Shown: positions 25,185 through 36,404 of the stretch, in pieces | Layout: every line of letters begins with the position of its first letter | How positions within the stretch are numbered: the first letter of the stretch is position 1 | The notes under the pieces: model-generated | The model's database searches: none | Told to the model about the DNA's origin: nothing | What the model saw: the letters and a program-made list of their open reading frames with translations, nothing else | Source: Okapia johnstoni | Lineage: Eukaryota; Chordata; Mammalia; Artiodactyla; Giraffidae | NCBI GenBank assembly: GCA_024291935.2 | Contig: CM044320.1 | Span: forward strand, 36,610,001 to 36,674,000 | Direction of reading: 5' to 3' | DNA length: 64,000 nt | Made by a program: the position numbers and the translations under genes

Positions 25185-27280
25185 ACGTTACTGTGCAGCT
25201 TAGAGGAGGCAAAATATATAAAAGGCAATACTGAAGACATTTGATGAGCTAAGAAATGAAATTTACAACCATTTACAACTTTCAAAAATCTTCATTTGAT
25301 ACATTAATGTTTGATATGCTCTGATTTTATTGAACCCTTGTATGAACTCTGTGGGGTAATCTGGACAGACTGCAGTTGAATTATCTGAACTAAATGATCT
25401 GATGGTGGCTGATATTGAGCTCAAGGGCAAGAATCTGAACCCAGGGACTCCAAAGTGTGTCCTCTTTGTTCCTTCTGCAACTTCTTGCTCTCTCTGGTCT
25501 TGGAAAAAACATGGAATACAGACAGAGACCCTAAAGCAGATATCTAGTTGCTGGTGTACAGAGTCGTTTTCAGGGTTACAAGAGACAAGTCTAGTGACCT
25601 TCAGTGACAAGGGTCTCTCACAGAGATTCAGGAGTATGTTAATTTTCACAAGTAATCCTCTTCCTCTTTGGGATCAAGTCCCTCTTGATCCCAAAGACTT
25701 GGGTAGAGGGCAGGCCCCATGGAGTGCCAGCCCACATCTCAGCAAACATTGGGATACAATTTCCATTTCTGCATGTCTCATGGAATCCATATTTACTATA
25801 AAGGATCAAATTGATCAGTTTGTCACCATTCCCTATGGAGTTTCTCTGTAGAACATGATTTTTGCCCAAAACTCCACAAAGGCATCTGGCCTCTCTCATT
25901 TTTATCAGAAGAGGACTGTAGGTGTGGGAGGGGGATGAGGCAGACAGACTGTGACTTCAAGGCAGATGATACCGGTAACCCTGCTATTGTGCTGTTTCCT
26001 GAAGTAATAAATATACAGGCTTGTGTTTTGTGTTGGGGATGGGAGGAGGGTGTGGCATACTACAAACTTAGCAACCTCATGTGCTCTTACATTTTTGTTC
26101 TAAAATCCTTTCAGGTATCACAGGACTTCAGAGCATCTATCTCAATTCCCCCTATTTCTTACCCACTCACCATTTCTCCACTATATTCTCTCAGCTTTGC
26201 CACTCAGAGTGTGTTGATCCAGAATTTAGCCAGTAAGTGAGGAGAAACACCCATGCTATTATTTTTTAAATGACCTGAACCCATTTCAAGAGCAGCATTC
26301 ATATGCAGGCATCACTTATCATAAGGGATTATAGAAGTGCCCAAAATAATCATTTTTGAATACTGATACAAATTATCAGTGGGTTGTATTATTCATTATA
26401 CAAATTTTTCTAAAAAAAAAAAAAATGAAACAATCTGGTCTGTGATTCAAAGTTTAAGTGTTTTCAAGATAAAAATAATACACGATTTTTAAATATAAAT
26501 ATATTTTAATATAGTAGACAAATGAAGAGACATGCTTGTTGTATTCAGAGTAACAATATAACTCCATTCTATAACACTGTCATAAAGAAAGATTATCAGT
26601 TCCACAGCTGCACTGTAAGTATGTCCATTGTTGTTGTTGGAATTCAGAGGTCTACAAACTATTCCATCATATTTAACTAAACTAAAGCATATACAAAGCA
26701 GTTGTTGAATCAATAAAGGATTTAAAAAGGATTGTTGACATTACATCACTCTAATCATAGATCTTAATCCCTATAATAAAGTCAATCATTACAATGTTTG
26801 CAAAAAAACGAATGAGATCATAGCACTGACCTTTTAACCTAGGATGAAACAGTCCATCTGGCAAGATCACATTACAGCAACAGCCTTTGCTGCCACTCTC
26901 TTGTATCCCATCCCAGCATTCCATGGTAGGCCTTCCCATCTTGTCTGGGTGAGTTCATCAGGAGTTATTATGTCTAGCCTCAGTGGTCAAAAATTAGTAA
27001 GCAGCCATCTATGCTGGGATTTGGAGATTATGGAGAGGATCCCCTTCCACAAACAGATCTCCTCTAGCTTCTATTGGTATATCTGATATCAAGCTCTTAA
27101 GGACTTCCTGACATTTTTCTTGCTAAAGAGGCTGGTTGGTTCTTTCTTCAAAGCACAAGACTTGCAGAGCTGACCTTGTCTTCTGCTGGATGGTGATGCA
27201 TACAACACTAGATATGCAATGAGTTTGGAAAAGATAACAGACACATGATGAGGTTGATAATCCAGTCATTGATGGCTTTT
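25185..27280. other. Unassigned intergenic sequence
   Basis: About 2.1 kb without a recognised repeat or gene. The frames at 25,402-25,851 (plus, 149 residues) and 26,844-27,086 (plus) carry no domain I know. No poly(A) tail or duplication marks a retrocopy. Confidence 0.4.
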
Positions 27281-27291
27281 CTGTTAAAATG

Positions 27292-27515
27292 TACATGCGT
27301 GCTTAGTCACTTCAGTCATGTCTGACTCTTTGTGACCCTATGGACTGTAGCCCACCAGGCTCCTCTGTACATGGGATTCTCCAAGCAAGAATACTGGGTT
27401 GGGTTGCTGTTTCCTTCTCCACGGGATCTTACAGACCCAGGGATTGAACCTGAGTCTCTTATATCTCCTGCATTGGCAGGTAGGTTCTTAACCACTAGTA
27501 CCACCAGGGAAGTCC
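27292..27515 (-). mobile_element. Bov-tA SINE with 11-bp duplication
   Basis: Complete minus-orientation copy. Perfect direct repeat CTGTTAAAATG at 27,281-27,291 and 27,516-27,526. Confidence 0.96.
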
Positions 27516-27701
27516 CTGTTAAAATGAGTAGTAGCTAAATACACAGCATAACATACATAGCAAGACTTTTAAAAATCACATGATACCACTTTAACTGAAG
27601 TGTATCAATTGAAACAACTTGCTCTTGGTTCACAAATTTAAAATGAAAGTTTTCTGGAAATATCACCAGGCTCTGACACTATGATTTTTTAATAATTGTA
27701 G

Positions 27702-28015
27702 TTATTTATTTATTTTTGGCTGTGCTGGGCCTTCGTTGCTGTGTGGGCTTTTCCCTAATTGCAGCGAGTGGGAGCTACTCCCTAGTTGCAGAGCTTGGGT
27801 TTCTCATTGTGGTGGCCTCTTTCATGGAGCATGGGATCTAGGGCATGTGGTCTTTAGTAGTTGCAGCGTGTGGGCTCCAGAGCACAGGCTCAATAGTTGT
27901 GGTGCACGGGCTTAGTTGCTCCACAGCATGTGGGATCTTCCAGGAGCAGGGATGGAACCTGTATCTCTTGCATTGGCCTGTGGATTTTTCACCACTGAGC
28001 CACAGGGAAGTCCCT
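27702..28015 (-). mobile_element. CHR-type tRNA-Glu SINE, long form
   Basis: Minus-orientation copy with the T-rich 3' end ('ttatttatttatttttggctg'), the repeated '(g)tagttgca' body units, and the tRNA-Glu-like head ('gccacagggaagtccc'). Length of about 310 bp suggests a nearly complete CHR element. Confidence 0.85.
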
Positions 28016-29078
28016 GAAACTATATTTTACATCAAAAACCCATCTGTTCACTTCTGTGTGCTTGTTTCTCTAATCAGAGAAAGAAATCACTTTTTTTTTT
28101 GTCCTACTCATTAGCCCAAAATATCATCTCCATTTGCATCTTCTATTCTGTTTGCAGAATTCCATTGCCTTTTCTCTTTCTTTGCATCTTTGACTTATTT
28201 CTCTAAGATTAACTGAAGAATTCACCAAGAGATGATAATAGTTTCATATTTGATGTAGATCCTGTTAAGGGGTTTTCCTCAACCTGCTCAAAATTCACCT
28301 TACACATGTGACCAATCTCTTGTAACATCACACTCCAACCCGCTTGAATGTTGTACACTGACGTGAACAAAACAACAGACACAGCATCTGACTGAAACTC
28401 TGGGCTAACTTTGTTTTTGTCTTGTCTTTCTTCTGAACACTGTAAACAGATTTTTTAAATATACTTGAATTTTTTTTAACATGTATGGGGGCTATTTGGT
28501 ATAGCTATATGTTCATTTAATGAATCTTCCCATGACTTCACTTGAAAAACCACAGGAGAAAAAAAAAACAACAGAGTTTTTAAAGCCACAAACTCAGTTT
28601 TCATGCAACTGGGAAAAACAAGAATCCCACGAAGTCTAAACTGAAATAGAAGTGTTTTTAAAAACAGCTGAGCAGGATGCAGAAAGGAGAGAGCAAAGGA
28701 GTGCACAGAGGGATGTAGCAGTAACAGACCTCAGAAATCACCAGCAAAATATTCCCCCGAAGGTGAGGACCTCACCCTGAATGAGACCTGTTGTAGACAG
28801 GACTGACTTTGAATAGATATCACGTGCTGGGGAAGAGAGAGAGAAAAAGATGGAAGATGCCTGTGGGTATCTGGAGTAGCAAATATCAAAAGCATAAGCC
28901 AAATTGAAGGGATCACCTTCGAAGGTAGGTACAGCATTGGGTGAAGAAACCAAGGGAGTGCAAAAGAAGGCTGAAGATACCATACTGAACCAGGTAAAGT
29001 TCAGAGGGGCATACACAGAGGTGCCATTTTTAAAGAGAAAAAGGCAGTGTAGTGGGGACACAGAAAAAGATTTTAAAT
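28016..29078. other. Unassigned intergenic sequence
   Basis: No gene or recognised repeat. The minus frames at 28,738-29,100 have no recognisable domain. Confidence 0.4.
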
Positions 29079-29088
29079 AGTAATGACT

Positions 29089-29312
29089 GAGGTTTCCCAA
29101 GTGATCCTAGTGGTAAAGAACCCATCTGCCAGTGCAGGAGATATAAGAGACACGCATCTGATCCCTGGGTCAGAAAGATCCCCTGAATGAGGACATGGCA
29201 ACCCACTCCAGTATTCATGCCTGGAGAATCCCATGGACAGAAGAGCCTGGCAGGCTACAGTTCATGGGGTCACAAACAGTCAGACACAGCTGAAGCAACT
29301 TAGCACACACAC
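29089..29312 (+). mobile_element. Bov-tA SINE with 10-bp duplication
   Basis: Complete copy; AGTAATGACT flanks it at 29,079-29,088 and 29,313-29,322. Confidence 0.96.
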
Positions 29313-29780
29313 AGTAATGACTAAAAACTTCCCACATTTGATGAAAAACATTAATCCACACAGCCAAGAAGCTCAACAAACCCTAAGCAGGATAAATTCA
29401 GACATTCATACCTAGACACATCATATTCAAACTGTCAAGGGACAAAAAAGTTTTTCCACACAGCAAGAGAAAAGCAATTCACCATAAAGGACCCTCAGTA
29501 AGATTAACAGCTTCATCACAACAATGGAGGCCGGAAGAAAGTGGGATGATATATTCAAAATGCTAAGAGAAAAAAAAAGTCAATTAAAAAGTACATGTCT
29601 AGTAAAACTATCCAAAAATGAAGGTGAAATAAAGACATATCCAGATTTTTAAAAGACAGAGAAGCTGTTGCTTGCAGATTGCCCTTACAATAAATTCTAA
29701 AAGTTCCCCTGGCTGAAAAATAAATAAATAAATAAATTCACATGAAAAAGCAAAGAACATGGAAAGATAGTTACATGGTC

Positions 29781-30282
29781 TGTTAGTTTCTTATAGTTTT
29801 AGTTAACAGATTACCAAAAACCTAGTAGCCTAAAACGATGCAAAAAGACTATCTTATAAGTTTAGAAGTCCAAAACAGATCTCACTGGGCTAAAATCAAG
29901 GTGTCAGCTGGTCTACATTCTTTCCTGGTAGTTCTAGGGGAAAATCCACTAAGTTCTCTCATTGAGCTTCTATAAGCTATCTGCATTCCTTGACTTGTGG
30001 TTCTCTTCCTACATCTTAAGAGACAGAAATGGTGGGTTGGGTCCTCCTCATATCACTCTGATTTTCTCTTCTGCTTCCTTTTTCCACTTTTAAAAACACT
30101 GTGATTATATTGTATCCACTACACTAATGCAGAATAGTCTCCCCTCTCTTAAAGTCAGCAGCTGAACAGTCTTAATTCTATCTAGAACCTTAATTTTTCT
30201 TTGTTATATAACCTAACATAATCACAGGTTTTGAGTATTAAGACATGAACATCTTTGCGGAGTCATTATTCTGCCTACCACA
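29781..30282 (+). mobile_element. MLT1-type MaLR solo LTR
   Basis: A 502-bp block with MLT1 order: 'tgttagtttcttatag' start, 'ctcactgggctaaaatcaag', 'gcattccttgacttgtgg', 'gtcattattctgcctaccaca' at the end. The target duplication is not clear, as expected for an old copy. Confidence 0.85.
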
Positions 30283-30428
30283 CATAGGTAAATGTATAAC
30301 ATAATATAAATGCATTTTTTACTTATTTCTTCTCTTACTTGATTTAAAAGACAACTGTATAAAATAATAATGATATAGCTATACTGATGTACTTCTAACT
30401 AATAAAGATATAATCACTACGATAATGA

Positions 30429-30619
30429 GCCTCCCAGGTGGCTCAGCTGGTAAAGAATCTGCCTCCAATGCGGGTGACCTGGGTTCAATAGCTGGGTTGG
30501 AATGATCCCCTGGAGAAGGGAAAGGTTACCCACTCCAGTATTCTGGGCTGGAGAATTCCATGGACTGTATAGTCCAAGGGGTTGCAAAGAGTCAGACACA
30601 ACTGAGCGACTTTCACTTC
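30429..30619 (+). mobile_element. Bov-tA SINE
   Basis: Head 'cccaggtggctcagctgg', body 'gatcccctggagaaggg' and tail 'cagacacaactgagcgac' are all present. Confidence 0.92.
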
Positions 30620-30706
30620 CCTTACACTTCATTATAATAGTCCATTATACATGATTAATAATAACACAAGGGAGGAGGAAGGAAAGAGAGGTATGTTGAA
30701 GCAAAA

Positions 30707-30807
30707 TGTATATATATATATATATATATATATAATAGATATTATATTATATTGTATATATACAATATATATATTGTATATATATTGTATATATATAATA
30801 GATATTA
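30707..30807. repeat. (TA)n-rich microsatellite with palindromes
   Basis: A ~24-bp perfect TA run is followed by interrupted 'atattgtatatata' units. The block is nearly self-complementary, so it can fold back on itself. Confidence 0.95.
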
Positions 30808-31044
30808 TGAAAAGCACAATAAGAGATAGGCAGGAAAGAACTGAGAAAAGCAAGCAAAATTAAGCCAAAATAGAGAAAAATATCAACAGGATTAGAAATA
30901 AAATCATAGATACCGAAGATAAGCAAAGTGTATGTTAGACATAGAGAGTCCAAAAGAAGAAAGTCAAAATGGTAGAATAGAATGCATATTTGAAAATATA
31001 ACTATAGAAAGTATTTCTGAAATACATGATCTAAGCCTACCTAT

Positions 31045-31850
31045 AACTTCCAGATGTTCAAGCTGGCTTTAGAAAAGGCAGAGGAACCAGAGATCAAATT
31101 GCCAACATCCACGGGATCATCGAAAAAGCAAGAGAGTTCCAGAAAAACATCTATTTCTGCTTTATTGACATGCCAAAGCCTTTGACTGCATGGATCACAA
31201 TAAACTGTGGAAAATTCTTAAAGAGATGGGAATACCAGACCACCTGACCTGCCACTTGAGAAACCTGTATGCAGGCCAGGAAGCAACAGTTAGAACTGGA
31301 CATGGACCAACAGACACTTCCTCCTTGGAAGGAAAGTTATGACCAACCCAGACAGAATATTAAAAAGCAGAAACATTACTTTGTCAACAAAGGTCCATCT
31401 AGTCAAGGCTATGGTTTTTCCAGTAGTCATGTATGGATGTGAGAGTTGGACTATAAACAAAGCTGAGCACAGAAGAATGATGCTTTTGAATTGTGGTGTT
31501 GGAGAAGACTCTTGAGAGTCCCTTGGACTGCAAGGAGATCCAACCAGTCCATCATAAAGGAGATCAGTCCTGGGTGTTCATTAGAAGGACTGATGTTAAA
31601 GCTGAAACTTCAATACTTTGGCCACCTGATGCAAAGAGCTGACTCATTGGAAAAGACCCTGATGCTGGGAAAGATTGAGGGCAGGAGGAAAAGGGGATGA
31701 CAGAGGATGAGATGGCTGAATGGCATCACCGACTCAATGGACATGGGTTTGGGTGGACTCTGGGAGTTGGTGATGGACAGGGAGGCCTGGCATGCTGCGG
31801 CTCATGGGGTCACAAAGAGTCGGACACGACTGAGCAACTGAGCTGAACTG
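31045..31850 (+). mobile_element. BovB LINE, truncated and deleted, 12-bp duplication
   Basis: 5'-truncated copy beginning in the reverse transcriptase domain ('cttccagatgttcaagctgg'). It has an internal deletion near 31,314, where 'ccaacagac' runs straight into 'acttcctccttgg', removing the YADD region. The 3' end is complete. AAGCCTACCTAT flanks it at 31,033-31,044 and 31,851-31,862. Confidence 0.96.
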
Positions 31851-31862
31851 AAGCCTACCTAT

Positions 31863-32639
31863 TGAAAAAGCACACTGTATATTAGGAAAACTTGATCCAC
31901 CTCCAACAAAACAGACATATCTTAGTAAATCCACTATTTTTAAAGAGTCAGAAAATCATTTGGAAATCCAAGCAAAAAGATGACATCATTTATGAAAAAG
32001 AAAAAAATGAGGATGATGGTAGATGTAAGATTACTCAAAAATAACTTTCAATGTCAGAAGGTAGTTTTAATACTTAAACTCAAGGTCAGCATGAACCAGC
32101 CAAATTTTACTTCTAATATAAAGTTTCAACCTCAGGATGTATAAAACTAGTCAGAATTCTTGGCTCAGAGCATATTTTCATTCTTAGTCCATACATATCC
32201 TCATTTATGTATTATGCATATATTTATTTATGATAATTTGTTAACTATTGATTATTAAAATAAGCAATGTTAAATAATAATCTAAATATCCATGAAACCA
32301 ACATGAGAAGTCAAACAGTAACTTTCATCTACCTTTCATGTTTCATTAATCTGACTTCCTGCACAAGAAGGAATCACATTCCCGACTTTTTTTTAACTAT
32401 CCCCTTGGATGCACATAGTATTGTCATATATACATGTTCATAAATAAAATTGCTTAGTTGTTTCAACCTTACACAAAGGGCACCATATTGAATGTAATCT
32501 TCTGACACTTCATTATGTCACACATTATTACCACATGTCCTTACATACAGGCCCCATGAAATGTAAGATACAGTGTTATTTTATATAATAAGAAAAATAA
32601 CATCCTCTAATTAAACAATGACATACCATTAATTGTAAT
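31863..32639. other. Unassigned intergenic sequence
   Basis: A+T-rich, no gene or clear repeat. Confidence 0.4.
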
Positions 32640-33060
32640 ATTTATCACAATTTTACAAGTGCTAAAATGACAAGGATGAGAATTAGTAAAATATAGCACA
32701 TTGCTAAGATTTTGTCTATACTGTTGAATGTGACTATAGATTATTCATTTTGACTGATGTATAAAATTTGAGAAATATACCTTGATTTACTTATCATTTG
32801 CTTTTTGGTGGTCATTCAATTTTTACTGTTATAAAGAATTTTGTTATGAACAGCCTTCTATGTGACTTCTGAAAATCTGTGTATGAGTTGTCCCTGAGTA
32901 GACATGAAATTTCTGAGTCACAGAGTAGCAAATGTTTAATTTGATAAGTTGTTGCAAACCTGCTTTCCAGGAGTTGTACCAATTTATACTCTTGCCAGAA
33001 ACAGAGCTTTTAGTCACATTCCTTCCAATGGTTAATACTATCAAATTGCCTTGAACATTC
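32640..33060 (-). mobile_element. Old L1 3' end fragment
   Basis: On the plus strand 'aagaattttgttatgaacagcc', 'gacatgaaatttctgagtcac' and 'gttgtaccaatttatactc' follow the reverse-orientation L1 3' UTR order. Very diverged. Confidence 0.5.
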
Positions 33061-34796
33061 CAGAATTCAGGGAATAACGTTCATGTGTGTTCTTCTCAAG
33101 GAAACTACTAAAGGAAAAACTGTAATCAGCCAAGGCATGACTGAGGAAGCCTCAGTTAAAAGACTTCTCATTGGCAGTAAATATATCTACCAACACATAT
33201 AAAATTTAAAAGGGGGGAAAATAGTGTGACAGAATATAATATATGTGGTATATGACCTGACAACTTAAAAACAATTTTTTTTAATGGAAAGAGGGAAAGC
33301 AGAAAAAAGAATAAACTCATTGATTGCTTCATCCATAATACCAAGAAACCAAGAGATATTTAAAATTGAAAAATCAAGTTTTAGAAGTAAAACATATTTG
33401 ACAGTACAAAAGTCAACACTAAGAAAGATAACATTATTTACCAGAACTGTGGGATGAAGAGGAAGGGATGAAGGGGAAGAAGAGAATACAAGCAATTTTA
33501 ATGCTGTTTATGTGAGGAAAATTCTACAAATTATTCTAAAGAAAAAAAGAAAAGAAAAGAAAATTATTAAATAAAGATATAACTATGTAGCCACTATCAG
33601 AAAGAAAGAAAGGCTGCATAGAAGAGACTTTTAAAATGTTACACATATCATAGATCTAAAATTAATCATACCAATATGTGTAGGTTTAATTTACCTTATA
33701 AAAGAAAAAGATTGATTTTCAGATTGATTCACAGATCTAGGTCACAAACCCAATTCCTAGGCTATAATTCAGAGTAACACTGAAAACAAAATTACTCAGA
33801 AAAGTTACAAAGATGAACAACAAAAAATACCAGAAAAAGCAAAACAAAAAGAAAGTGGCTAGTGTAATACAATATTAGAGAAGGTAGAAATCAGGCCAAA
33901 AAGCAATAATAAAGGCACTTCACAGTGTCAAAGCATACAAACCGAAATGAAGATGTAACAGCTATGAATACCTCTGTACTAAACAATGTAGCAACAATGT
34001 TGATAAAAACAGAAACTATTTCAAGCACAAAGAGAAACAAAGGGAAGCAGTAGTGGAAGGCTACTTCATTTCTCTCAGTCCACATCAGATCAAACTGACG
34101 AAAAATGAAAGGTGTATTTCTGCTTCTGGATATGACGGAATTCACGGCAGGAAAACGCTCCTACTGAGAACTACAAAGTCCAGATAAACTTTTTAAACCT
34201 TTTAAATTTTCTAAGGTAACAGAGAGAGACAAACGCAAACAGTACTAGAGGGACTAAAATTCCAGAGACTAACAGACAGAACCTTCTGTAAAGTTGTTGA
34301 GAATTGGCAGTTGACTTTTCCAGGAGTTATCTGCCAATTCTGGGCATGGGCTTGAGACTGAGGATCTGAGCTCAGTCCAGACAGGTCTCTTCTGGGAAGA
34401 CAAAAGAAACTCACAGAGCTTTGTGTGGGCATTCAGGACTGAAATGCCAAAGCTGGGGATCTGAGACCTGGTCTCCACCACCAAAGCATTTAGCTAATTC
34501 CAAAGACATGCATAATGGGAGATTAAAGAGCGTTTCTGAAAACCACTGAAAAGCAAGGCAGAAATTCCCATAGTTCTCGGAGCTAAGGAGACCCAGACCT
34601 ACCAACCTCTTAACTGAAATCCTGAAGGGCAAGCCCTAGGTACAAGGCACAAGGAGTAGACTGTATCTTACCAGAACTGCAATCTAACCTCAAAACAGCC
34701 CAGTCACTGATAGTATTAAAATGTTTCCCCTTTTTACAATTTTGTTTTCTTGGGGAAATGTTTGAACTTTCTCCATGGAAAGACATCATCACGTGG
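33061..34796. other. Unassigned, possibly old LINE 5' sequence
   Basis: No gene. Parts near 34,150-34,480 ('cagataaactttttaaacc', 'cagttgacttttccaggag') look like decayed repeat sequence that I cannot place. Confidence 0.35.
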
Positions 34797-34806
34797 AGCC
34801 TCTTTT

Positions 34807-34899
34807 ATTTTTGGCCTTGCAGGATCTTAGTTCCCTGATCAGGAATGAAACCCGTGCCGCCTGTGGAGTCTTAACCACTGGACTGCCAGGGAAGTCCCA
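34807..34899 (-). mobile_element. CHR-type tRNA-Glu SINE, short
   Basis: A 93-bp copy: T-rich 3' end, 'gatcttagttccctgatcag', then 'ggactgccagggaagtccc'. Direct repeat AGCCTCTTTT at 34,797-34,806 and 34,900-34,909. Confidence 0.93.
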
Positions 34900-34909
34900 A
34901 GCCTCTTTT

Positions 34910-35384
34910 TTTTTTTAAGTTTCTAGTGTTAAGTAAGAATTCCTCAGCATGCAAAGATAAGAGCCATATGACTAATTATCAAGAGAAACAAATAAATAGA
35001 GGAGCTTGGTGAGGAAAGGATCTATACAGAGTTTTCCCTAAGTGCATTTTAGAACTAGGGGCAGAGGAAACGGTCAAGTTCCCTCATCCCAATCTCCCAG
35101 CTGCCATCCTATAACATACCAATTACCTAGAGTTCTTGCAACTTTTAACTTCCCCCTGCCTCAGGTATAAGGCTCACTTTGCCCTTCCAAATTCCTTTCT
35201 CTCTACATAGCTTAGCATAAGGGAGGGGGGGGGGGGTTATATTCTTAACAAGAGATGATAGAGGTTTAGGAACATAAAAACCTTATCAAAAATCACAGTA
35301 ATGGCCACCTCCACCCCAAGAACTAGTCAGCAATTTCTCAGGCAACTACTTTCAAATTTTCATCTTGTTTTTTCTTCTTAAAGA
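34910..35384. other. Unassigned; contains a G12 run
   Basis: No gene. A 12-base G homopolymer lies at 35,225-35,236, directly after GGGA. Confidence 0.5.
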
Positions 35385-35805
35385 AGTATATCTACTTGAA
35401 TGGGTAAAGAAGATGTGGTACATATATATAATAGACTATTACTCAGCCATAAAAAAAGAAGTGAAATTGGATCATTTGTAGTAGTGTGGATGAACCTAGA
35501 ATCTATCATACAGAGTGAAGTCAGAAAAAGAAAAACAAATACCGTATGTTAATGCATATATGTGGAATCTAGAAAAGTGGTACAGATGAACCTATTTGCA
35601 GGGCAAGAATAGAAATGAAGATGTAGAACATGGACGTGTGGAAACAGGGTGGGGAAAGGGAGGGTAGGATGAATTAGGAAATTAGGTTTGACATAAATAC
35701 TACACTACCCTGTGTAAAATAAATAGCTAGTGAGAACCTGCTGTATAGCACAGGGAGCTCAGCTCGGTGCTCTGTGATGACTTAGATGGATGGGATGGAG
35801 AGGGG
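35385..35805 (+). mobile_element. Artiodactyl L1, 3' end
   Basis: 'gactattactcagccataaa', 'gaacctagaatctatcatac', 'gtgaagtcagaaaaag', and 'gagaacctgctgtatagc' near 35,730 follow the 3' end of artiodactyl L1. Confidence 0.85.
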
Positions 35806-35821
35806 GGAGGTCCAAGAGGGA

Positions 35822-35907
35822 GGGGCCTGGGTTCACTGCTGGGGCTCAGGTTCAATCCCTGGTAGGGGAACTGAGATCCCATACCATGAGGTATGGCCAA
35901 AAAAAAG
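35822..35907 (+). mobile_element. CHR-type tRNA-Glu SINE
   Basis: Short copy: 'ggttcaatccctggtagggg' box-B-like stretch, 'aactgagatcccataccatg', then 'gtatggccaaaaaaaag' tail. Confidence 0.85.
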
Positions 35908-36230
35908 TCAGTGTGAACCAGACTGAAAAATCATTCCATCTCTAAAACCCTAGTAGGTATTTAATGAACTTGGCATATAGACTTCCCAGGTTTCCTAATA
36001 CAAACTAAATTTTCAGATAAGAGTACAGTGAAGTGAAAAAGAATCTAAAGAAAAATTAGAAGCCAGAGGGGAAAACAAATGAGAAAGATGAGGCATAAAA
36101 TTGTGCCAAAAGTAGAGTCAATGACCATTGAACAGAATGTTGGCCCATATGTGTTTTTTCTAAAGGCAAGAAAATCTGTACCAAGCATCAAGAATTCTAG
36201 AGTGTTTTAGAGTATCAAGAAATTTGTGTG

Positions 36231-36390
36231 TAGGGTGGCGGGGGGTGGGGTGGGGAGGTGGTTCCCTGGTGGCCTAGTGGTTGAGAATCCAGACTCTCAC
36301 TGCCGTGATCTGGGTTCAATCCCTGGTTGGGGAACTGAGATTCTGCAAGCCACTTGGCATGACCAAAAACAGAAAAGAAAGAGAAAAAGA
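36231..36390 (+). mobile_element. CHR SINE with G-rich 5' leader, 14-bp duplication
   Basis: Direct repeat AAGAAATTTGTGTG at 36,217-36,230 and 36,391-36,404 delimits the insertion. The first ~30 bp are a G-rich block not found in the other CHR copies here; the tRNA-Glu-like head starts at about 36,261 ('gttccctggtggcctagtgg'). Confidence 0.92.
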
Positions 36391-36404
36391 AAGAAATTTG
36401 TGTG

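Larger units (their letters stand above)
29330..31030 (+). mobile_element. Old L1-lineage (HAL1-like) LINE, interrupted
   Basis: Landmarks: 'acatcatattcaaactgtc' near 29,418, 'atattcaaaatgctaagag' near 29,550, 'aaaactatccaaaaatgaag' near 29,602, then 'cattataatagtccattata' near 30,630 and 'ccaaaatagagaaaaatatc' near 30,866. It is split by an MLT1 LTR (29,781-30,282) and a Bov-tA (30,429-30,619) and is too decayed to code. The HAL1 label is from memory and tentative. Confidence 0.55.

Noticed and set aside
25402..25851. A 149-residue plus-strand frame
   Set aside because: No recognisable domain, a 128-residue antisense frame overlaps it, and there is no supporting gene structure.
26489..27270. 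Possible processed pseudogene on the minus strand
   Set aside because: Several modest open frames suggested it, but there is no poly(A) tail, no target duplication and no protein that I recognise.
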